Below are positions 6,182-11,120 of a DNA stretch of 11,120 nt, piece by piece. Both the position numbers and the translations under genes were made by a program. How positions within the stretch are numbered: the stretch's first letter is position 1; every line of letters starts with the position of its first letter. The stretch comes from Wenzhouxiangella sp. (GTDB lineage Bacteria > Pseudomonadota > Gammaproteobacteria > Xanthomonadales > Wenzhouxiangellaceae), in the NCBI GenBank assembly GCA_007119095.1, contig SKQI01000186.1:1-11120 (forward strand), given 5' to 3'. The notes below the pieces were generated by a model. The model saw only the letters and a program-made list of their open reading frames with translations. It was not told the origin of the DNA and searched no databases.

Positions 6182-8254
6182 TCAAATGATCTGGCCGCGA
6201 CCATATAGCCATCCCTGGGCGAAGTCGCAGCCGGCTTCGCGCAGAAAATCGGCTTCGGCAACGCTCTGTACACCTTCCGCAGTGGTCGCGAAACCGAGCT
6301 CCCGAGCCAGTGTCAGTATGGCCTTGACGATGGCCGCATTCTTGTGTGCCTCACTGACGTTTCGAACGAATCCCTGGTCAATCTTGAGCCGCTGTATGGG
6401 CAAGGTACGCAAATAGGCCAGGGAAGAATAGCCGGTGCCGAAATCATCAATCGCAATGCTGATTCCAGCCTCGCGCAGACGGTGGATCTGGTCCAGTGCC
6501 CCCCGGGACTCTTCCATCAACACGCGCTCGGTGATTTCCACTTCCAACCGGCTGGTCGGCATATTGCATTCACCGGCCAGTTCAACCAGTTGATCGCAGA
6601 AATCCGGGGCATGTAGTTGGGCCGGCGCGACGTTGATGCTTAACTTCATGCCATCGATGGGCGCCAAATGCTGCATCGCCTTGCGATAGATCTGCAGGCC
6701 GAGTGGGGTGACCAGGCCTCGACTTTCTGCCAAGGCAATGAAATCCTCCGGATCGATCCAGCCGTCATCGGCATGATGCCAGCGCGCCAGTGCCTCGTAA
6801 CCGACTGTTTGCTGCCCGTCCAGGGCAACGACTGGCTGTAATGCAACTTTTAGCTGGTCGGCCTCAATCGCCGATCTCAGTTCGGTTTCAAGGTACCGCC
6901 GGGCCATCGCCGCAGCAGTCAGATCCGGCGAATAACGAGCCCAGGTTCCCGGACCATTGGCCTTGGCTCTGTAGAGGGCCGCATCGGCATGTCTCAAAAG
7001 ATCTTCACCTGTCTCGCCGTCTTCCGGAAACAAGCTGATACCAATCGATCCGGTAACTCTGACAATCCGACGATCAAGGTCCAGTGGAGCAGCCAGCCCA
7101 CTGCACAAATCAAACGCAAGACCTTCAGATTGCACCGCTGGATCCGGCCCATCGACCAGAATCAGAAAATCATCACCGCCGACCCGGCCAATAATGCCCC
7201 GATCCTTGACCACTGCCTGCAAGCGCTCGGCCAGTCTGCGCAAAAGACGATCACCGGTTGTATGGCCCCATACGTCGTTAATATCTTTGAAATTATCAAG
7301 ATCGAGATGCATCACCGCGAGGCCACGATCGACCACAGCGACATCGGCAAGGCGCCGCTCAAGCTCGATTTGAAGCATGGTCCGATTCGGCATATCGGTC
7401 AGCGTGTCCCGGTAGGCAAGACGCATCAAATCATCTTCCATTCGACGCCTTTCGGTGACCAGACGCGCGAATCCGTGCCAGAGGGTAGCTTCCTCGGCAA
7501 TCCGTTCCGGCGTGGATTCAACCTCTACCCACTCGGCATTTTCCGAGGAACCATCGGGTGAGCACACTCGAAATTGTTCTCGGAAGGGGGAAAGCTCCCG
7601 GGCGCTGACATCCACCGCCCGCATGATCCGCTCACGATCATCCGCATGAATGCGCGTAAAAAGACCGCTGGCATCGTCACGGACGTCCTCGTGATGAACG
7701 CCAAACACATCGAAAATCTTGGCGCTGGCATAGGGCATACTCAAGCGGCCCGTATCGATATCACGGCGCAGCTGGTAAATGACGCCAGGCACATGCGCGG
7801 CCAGGTGGCGCAATTGCTGGGACCGGGCCGCTTCAGCTTCCTGCGCTTCCTTGAGGCGACTGACATCCAGGCCCATGCCAGCAATGTAACTCTCACCCTC
7901 GAGGTCAATCAGGCGTCCGTAATAGCTGTAAGGGCGCGAGCTGCCACCATGAACAAGAATTGGTGCCTCCAGGCTGGCCCGCCCGGTCTCAAAGACTCTT
8001 TTCATCGCTGAGGCAACGCTTTCGCGCAGCATGGGGTCAAACAAATCCAGCGCGGACATCCCGGTCAGTTCCTGTGCCGAAAAACCAGTCACGCCCTCAA
8101 GGGTGCGGTTCCAGTATCGAAAACGCTGGTGTCGGTCAATCAGGAAAAAAATGCCGGGCAGACTGTCCAGGGTGACATCGACAAAGCGCGGAATCCAGTC
8201 CTCCGGCAACGGTGGACGCCCCGGTCCCGGTGTCGCTTCTTTGGCGGATGTCAT
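6182..8254 (-). CDS. PAS-PAS-GGDEF-EAL c-di-GMP signalling protein
   Basis: The 690-residue protein has no membrane segments and is predicted cytoplasmic. Domain order: PAS 1 at about 22-135 (SLPGIFFLIDRHQRFRYWNR), PAS 2 of the PAS_3 type at about 148-270 (IHADDRERI), GGDEF at about 276-440, and EAL at about 450-690. The GGDEF domain keeps DLDNFKDIND and GHTTGD, but its signature is GGDDF (359-363), an E-to-D change at a metal/catalytic position, and the RxxD inhibitory site is absent (KDRG at 350-353). The EAL domain retains the expected metal and catalytic residues: E487 in YEAL, N541, E573, D603/D604 in DDFGTGYSS, K624 and E660. It is therefore probably an active phosphodiesterase hydrolysing c-di-GMP, with a cyclase domain that may be weak or regulatory. 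The C-terminus stops soon after GWLYGR, slightly shorter than usual. It is transcribed alone, divergent from the methionine operon. The Shine-Dalgarno sequence is weak (GGGA). Confidence 0.93.
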   Translation of the reverse strand: MTSAKEATPGPGRPPLPEDWIPRFVDVTLDSLPGIFFLIDRHQRFRYWNRTLEGVTGFSAQELTGMSALDLFDPMLRESVASAMKRVFETGRASLEAPILVHGGSSRPYSYYGRLIDLEGESYIAGMGLDVSRLKEAQEAEAARSQQLRHLAAHVPGVIYQLRRDIDTGRLSMPYASAKIFDVFGVHHEDVRDDASGLFTRIHADDRERIMRAVDVSARELSPFREQFRVCSPDGSSENAEWVEVESTPERIAEEATLWHGFARLVTERRRMEDDLMRLAYRDTLTDMPNRTMLQIELERRLADVAVVDRGLAVMHLDLDNFKDINDVWGHTTGDRLLRRLAERLQAVVKDRGIIGRVGGDDFLILVDGPDPAVQSEGLAFDLCSGLAAPLDLDRRIVRVTGSIGISLFPEDGETGEDLLRHADAALYRAKANGPGTWARYSPDLTAAAMARRYLETELRSAIEADQLKVALQPVVALDGQQTVGYEALARWHHADDGWIDPEDFIALAESRGLVTPLGLQIYRKAMQHLAPIDGMKLSINVAPAQLHAPDFCDQLVELAGECNMPTSRLEVEITERVLMEESRGALDQIHRLREAGISIAIDDFGTGYSSLAYLRTLPIQRLKIDQGFVRNVSEAHKNAAIVKAILTLARELGFATTAEGVQSVAEADFLREAGCDFAQGWLYGRGQII

Positions 8255-8301
8255 GCATTACATCCCATGGTCCCAGAGGTCTCGAGAATAGCACGGCGGA
8301 T

Positions 8302-8328
8302 GGGCTACCGCAGCCCGTTGAGCGGGCT
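8302..8328. promoter_or_regulatory. Two mutually exclusive hairpins in the divergent intergenic region
   Basis: GGGCT (8302-8306) can pair with AGCCC (8312-8316), while AGCCCG (8312-8317) can instead pair perfectly with CGGGCT (8323-8328). The middle segment is shared, so only one hairpin can form. It lies between the GGDEF-EAL start and the promoter of the methionine operon. Function unknown; on the minus strand it would be in the leader of the c-di-GMP gene. Confidence 0.35.
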
Positions 8329-8359
8329 ACTCAGAACGACACCATCTTCGCTCCAGCGC

Positions 8360-8388
8360 TTGAATCAAAACCGACGAGCAGCTACGAT
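8360..8388 (+). promoter_or_regulatory. Sigma70-like promoter of the ArsR-methyltransferase/metH operon
   Basis: TTGAAT at 8360-8365 and TACGAT at 8383-8388 are exactly 17 bases apart, each 4 of 6 consensus. Transcription would start near 8395, giving a leader of about 30 bases to the proposed start codon. It lies just upstream of a dyad that would block it if bound. Confidence 0.5.
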
Positions 8389-8396
8389 TGCCGATA

Positions 8397-8422
8397 TATC
8401 TTTTAATCGCGATAAAAGGATA
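8397..8422. promoter_or_regulatory. 26-bp dyad, candidate ArsR-family operator
   Basis: The half-sites TATCTTTTAATCG (8397-8409) and CGATAAAAGGATA (8410-8422) are reverse complements at 11 of 13 positions, with a perfect central ATCGCGAT (8406-8413). The dyad covers the predicted transcription start and the Shine-Dalgarno bases of the regulator gene. ArsR-family dimers bind symmetric sites of this kind overlapping their own promoters, so autoregulation is the obvious inference. Confidence 0.6.
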
Positions 8423-8430
8423 AACTCATC
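8414..8430 (+). promoter_or_regulatory. Shine-Dalgarno site and non-canonical ATC start
   Basis: AAGGA at 8416-8420 is followed after seven bases by ATC at 8428-8430, opening the ArsR-methyltransferase frame in the expected position for this family. No canonical start codon exists between the preceding in-frame stop and residue 41, so this site decides the start call. Confidence 0.55.
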
Positions 8431-9357
8431 AATCTCGATCTGGTCAATCGCTATTGCAGTCTGCTTGGCGATACAACGCGTCTGCGTCTTCTCTCCCTGC
8501 TGGAGGCCGAAGAGCTGACTGTCGCCGAGCTGGCTCGAATCACACGCTTGGCGCAGCCACGAGTATCGACCCACCTCGCCCGACTGCGTGAGACAGGCTT
8601 GGTCGTGGATCGGCGGGACGGTGTTTCTGTGTTTTATCGAATCCCTGAAGAATCGATGCCAGAACCCCTGCTCGCGCTCTGGCAGTTGCTCAAGGAGCGA
8701 CTTGACGATGCACTCATCCAAAGTGACCGGGAACATCTGATCGAGGTACTGGCCCTCCGCGCCGACGGCAATAGCTGGCCGGATATCGTGGCCGGCGACA
8801 TGGAGCGACACTACTCCCCCGGTCGCACCTGGGAGGCCACCACCAGAGCCCTGGTACAGCTGCTTGACCTTGGAGGTGTGCTCGATATCGCCTCCGGCGA
8901 TGGCGTGGTGGCAGAACTGTTGGCAGCTCGAAGCAACAGCATCGATTGCCTGGACCTCTCCCCCAAAGTGGTCAAGGCGGGACGCGAACGGGTGGCCGAG
9001 CTGGATCATGTCCGCTTCCACCAAGGAGACATGCACGCCCTGCCCTTTGCCGATCATTGTTTCGACACAGTCTTGCTATTGCATGCGCTGACCTACAGCG
9101 ACACGCCAGCACAGGTTTTCAAGGAGTGCGCACGGGTGCTGGTCAATGGCGGTCAACTTGTGGCCGCCACCCTCGAACGGCATCGCTACAGCAAGGAAGT
9201 CAAAGCCTATGGGCACGTCAACAATGGCTTTACGACGTCACAACTGAAAAAGCTGGCTGCAGATGCAGGTCTGAAGGTGTCTTTTTGCAAAAACACCTCG
9301 ATTGAACGAAAAACGCCAAACTTCAAAATCATCACGCTGCTGGCTACTTCCCAATGA
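8428..9357 (+). CDS. ArsR-family HTH regulator fused to a SAM-dependent methyltransferase
   Basis: Read from ATC at 8428 the product is 309 residues: an ArsR-type winged helix at about 1-80 (LLGDTTRLRLLSLLE, LTVAELARITRLAQPRVSTHLARLRETGLV, then the RRDGVSVFYRI wing) and a class I methyltransferase at about 130-309. Its SAM-binding motif is VLDIASGDG (151-159), followed by the acidic CLDLSPKVV strand and GDMHALPFADHCFDTVLLLHAL. The frame is open from a TAA at 8413-8415 and contains no ATG, GTG or TTG before TTG at 8548, which would remove half the HTH. AAGGA at 8416-8420 sits seven bases before the ATC, so ATC is the best start; CTG at 8440 is poorly placed. The stop overlaps metH part 1 by four bases. 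ArsR-type regulators of SAM/SAH metabolism (such as SahR) are known to control metH; whether this fusion senses SAM or SAH, or methylates something, is inference. Confidence 0.82.
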   Translation: MNLDLVNRYCSLLGDTTRLRLLSLLEAEELTVAELARITRLAQPRVSTHLARLRETGLVVDRRDGVSVFYRIPEESMPEPLLALWQLLKERLDDALIQSDREHLIEVLALRADGNSWPDIVAGDMERHYSPGRTWEATTRALVQLLDLGGVLDIASGDGVVAELLAARSNSIDCLDLSPKVVKAGRERVAELDHVRFHQGDMHALPFADHCFDTVLLLHALTYSDTPAQVFKECARVLVNGGQLVAATLERHRYSKEVKAYGHVNNGFTTSQLKKLAADAGLKVSFCKNTSIERKTPNFKIITLLATSQ

Positions 9358-10394
9358 AAGCAATTCCGTGGAAAAACCCTGAACGCGTCAGCCTGCTGAT
9401 GCGCCAAATGCAACAGCGCATCCTGGTTCTGGATGGCGCAATGGGCACCATGATTCAGGCGGCCAGGCTGCAGGAATCGGACTATCGGGGCGAACGCTTC
9501 GTGAGCCACGCTGATGACCTGAAAGGCAACAACGACCTGCTGTCACTGACCCGACCCGAACTGATCAAGGACATCCACCGACAGTTCCTCGAAGTCGGCT
9601 GCGATTTCGTTGAAACCAATACCTTCAACGCCAACCGGATCAGCCAGGCCGACTATGCTCTGGAAGAGCTGGCCGAAGAGATCAACCTGAGCGCTGCCCG
9701 GCTGGCGCGCGAGGTCTGCGATGAATACAGCCTGCTCACGCCTGAGCAGCCCCGCTTCGTGGTCGGCGTGATCGGGCCGACCAATCGCACCGCCTCGATT
9801 TCACCGGATGTTTCCAACCCCGGCTACCGCGCCGTCACCTTCAATGACTTGGTCGAGACTTATCGCGAAGCCGTTCGCGGCCTGCTCGACGGCGGTGCAG
9901 ATGTGCTGATGATCGAAACCATTTTCGACACCCTGAACGCCAAGGCCGCGATTTTCGCCGTGCAGGACGAGTTCGAGGCCCGCCAGGCGCGCTGGCCGCT
10001 GCTGATTTCCGGCACAATTACCGATGCCAGTGGCCGCACCCTGTCCGGCCAGACGCCGGAGGCGTTTTACTATTCGGTCAACCATGCGCAGCCCAACGCC
10101 GTCGGCTTCAACTGCGCGCTCGGCGCCGATCAGCTCAAACCCCACGTCCGCGCCCTCGCACGGGTAGCCGACTGCCTGGTCAGCGCCCACCCCAACGCCG
10201 GGTTGCCAAATGAGTTCGGGGAATACGACGAAACCCCTGAACAAATGGCAGCCGTGATCAAAAGCTTTGCTGCCGAAGGCCTGATCAATATCATCGGCGG
10301 CTGCTGCGGCACCACGCCGGACCATCTGAGAGCCATTATCGAGGCCGTGGCAGGACATGCGCCGCGCGCCCTGCCCCAGCGGGAGGCGGCATGA
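9354..10394 (+). CDS. metH: Methionine synthase part 1: homocysteine-binding (zinc) domain
   Basis: The 346-residue product corresponds to the N-terminal homocysteine S-methyltransferase module of cobalamin-dependent methionine synthase. It shows the start motif ILVLDGAMGTMIQ (23-35), NNDLLSLTRPELI (59-71), ETNTFNANRIS (87-97) and VIGPTNRTASISPDVSNPGYR (139-159). The three zinc ligands are Cys254 (GFNCALG) and Cys317/Cys318 (GGCCGTTPDHL). This module activates homocysteine as a zinc thiolate for methyl transfer from methylcobalamin. In E. coli it is part of one long MetH; here a stop at 10392-10394 separates it from the folate module, with a 4-base ATGA overlap. The domain ends completely and the next gene has its own Shine-Dalgarno sequence, so this is a natural split rather than a frameshift. 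It is coupled in the same way to the upstream regulator. Confidence 0.93.
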   Translation: MKAIPWKNPERVSLLMRQMQQRILVLDGAMGTMIQAARLQESDYRGERFVSHADDLKGNNDLLSLTRPELIKDIHRQFLEVGCDFVETNTFNANRISQADYALEELAEEINLSAARLAREVCDEYSLLTPEQPRFVVGVIGPTNRTASISPDVSNPGYRAVTFNDLVETYREAVRGLLDGGADVLMIETIFDTLNAKAAIFAVQDEFEARQARWPLLISGTITDASGRTLSGQTPEAFYYSVNHAQPNAVGFNCALGADQLKPHVRALARVADCLVSAHPNAGLPNEFGEYDETPEQMAAVIKSFAAEGLINIIGGCCGTTPDHLRAIIEAVAGHAPRALPQREAA

Positions 10395-11120
10395 ACGATT
10401 CAGCCAACAGTCATGGCGACGTCCTGCGAAAGCAGAAAAGGCCCTGCACGCGTCTAAGCGGCCTCGAGCCGCTGGTGATCACGCCAGAGCTGGGCTTTGT
10501 CAACGTCGGCGAGCGCACCAATGTCACCGGCTCGGCGCGTTTCAAGCGCCTGATCCTGGACGGCAACTACGATGAGGCGATCGAAATCGCCCTGCAGCAG
10601 GTCGAAAACGGCGCCCAGATCATCGATATCAACATGGACGAAGGCCTGCTTGATGCCGAAGAGGCAATGGTCACCTTCCTCAACCTGATCGCCGCCGAAC
10701 CCGACATTGCCCGGGTGCCGGTGATGGTGGACTCGAGCAAGTTCAGCGTCATCGAGGCTGGCCTGCGCTGCCTGCAGGGCAAGGGCGTGGTCAACTCGAT
10801 CAGTCTGAAGGAAGGCGAGGAGGCTTTCCTGGAGCAGGCCCGGCGGGTGCGCTGCTACGGTGCCGCCGTGGTCGTGATGGCTTTTGATGAAACCGGCCAG
10901 GCGGACAATGCCGAGCGCATGATCGAATGCCTGTCGCGGGCTTACCACCTGCTGACCGAGGAAGCTGGCTTTCCGCCCGAAGACATCATCTTCGACCCCA
11001 ACATCTTTCCGGTCGCGACCGGCATGGAGGAGCACAACAACTACTCCATGGAGTTCATCAATGCCACCCGCGAGCTGAAAAAGCGCTTTCCTTACAGCCA
11101 TGTTTCGGGTGGTGTCTCGA
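10391..11120 (+). CDS. metH: Methionine synthase part 2: pterin-binding domain, cut by window end
   Basis: From ATG at 10391 the frame stays open to the window edge (243 complete codons). After a short variable lead of about 20 residues, the sequence follows the folate (pterin) domain of E. coli MetH very closely: RLSGLEPLVI, FVNVGERTNVTGSARFKRLI, QQVENGAQIIDINMDEG, FLNLIAAEPDIARVP, VDSSKFSVIE, GKGVVNSISLKEG, YGAAVVVMAFDE, and FPPEDIIFDPNIFPVATG. This TIM barrel binds 5-methyltetrahydrofolate and passes its methyl group to cobalamin. The cobalamin-binding and activation domains should follow beyond the window. GGGAGG at 10381-10386 supports the start. It functions as a two-protein enzyme with the upstream homocysteine module. 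Confidence 0.93.
   Translation, partial: MNDSANSHGDVLRKQKRPCTRLSGLEPLVITPELGFVNVGERTNVTGSARFKRLILDGNYDEAIEIALQQVENGAQIIDINMDEGLLDAEEAMVTFLNLIAAEPDIARVPVMVDSSKFSVIEAGLRCLQGKGVVNSISLKEGEEAFLEQARRVRCYGAAVVVMAFDETGQADNAERMIECLSRAYHLLTEEAGFPPEDIIFDPNIFPVATGMEEHNNYSMEFINATRELKKRFPYSHVSGGVS

Noticed and set aside
6989..7561. Plus-strand open frame of about 190 codons
   Set aside because: Antisense to the PAS/GGDEF coding region, which has clear conserved motifs; the product shows no recognisable feature.
8255..8427. Possible SAM or cobalamin riboswitch before the metH operon
   Set aside because: The predicted leader is only about 30 bases, far too short for known SAM or cobalamin riboswitches, and no conserved core was seen.
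1..11120. tRNA, rRNA genes or a CRISPR array
   Set aside because: No cloverleaf-like sequence, rRNA-like stretch or regularly spaced direct repeats were found on reading the window.

Overview
The window is GC-rich, densely packed bacterial DNA whose gene content points to a gammaproteobacterium. The evidence is a complete 3' half of an Mla outer-membrane lipid-asymmetry operon ending in mlaA, a PAS-PAS-GGDEF-EAL c-di-GMP protein, and a methionine synthase split into two genes behind an ArsR-type regulator/methyltransferase. From memory this last layout is seen in the Xanthomonadales and relatives; I cannot place the genus from sequence alone.

Layout. (1) 1-1763, plus strand: the 3' end of mlaD, then mlaC, mlaB and mlaA, tightly packed (mlaC/mlaB overlap by 8 bases, mlaB/mlaA by 4). 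Together they form the periplasmic shuttle, the STAS subunit of the inner-membrane ABC complex, and the outer-membrane lipoprotein that extracts mislocalised phospholipid. (2) 1783-4685, minus strand: an exported alpha/beta hydrolase followed 68 bases downstream by a large uncharacterised polytopic membrane protein with a glycine-zipper C-terminal region; this unit converges on mlaA. (3) 4686-4809: an AT-rich divergent promoter region with a perfect 14-bp palindrome abutting the next start codon. (4) 4810-5687, plus: a small zinc-ribbon/HTH protein of the DUF2089 type overlapping a five-helix membrane protein resembling the YIP1 family, closed by a hairpin. (5) 5688-6181: no convincing gene. 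It holds a 277-bp element with long imperfect terminal inverted repeats, internal hairpins and an extra degenerate copy of its right end; it looks like a non-autonomous mobile element (MITE-like). (6) 6182-8254, minus: the c-di-GMP protein. (7) 8255-8427: a divergent regulatory region with a sigma70-like promoter and a 26-bp dyad. (8) 8428-11120, plus: ArsR-HTH/methyltransferase fusion, then metH part 1 (homocysteine-binding, zinc) and metH part 2 (pterin-binding, cut by the window edge), each joined by a 4-base ATGA overlap.

The most rewarding parts are the regulator/methyltransferase-metH operon and the inverted-repeat element. In the former, the regulator appears to start at a non-canonical ATC codon, and the 26-bp dyad covers its transcription start and Shine-Dalgarno site, which suggests an autoregulated SAM/SAH-sensing circuit. 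The DUF2089/membrane-protein pair with its own palindrome is a smaller candidate regulatory module.
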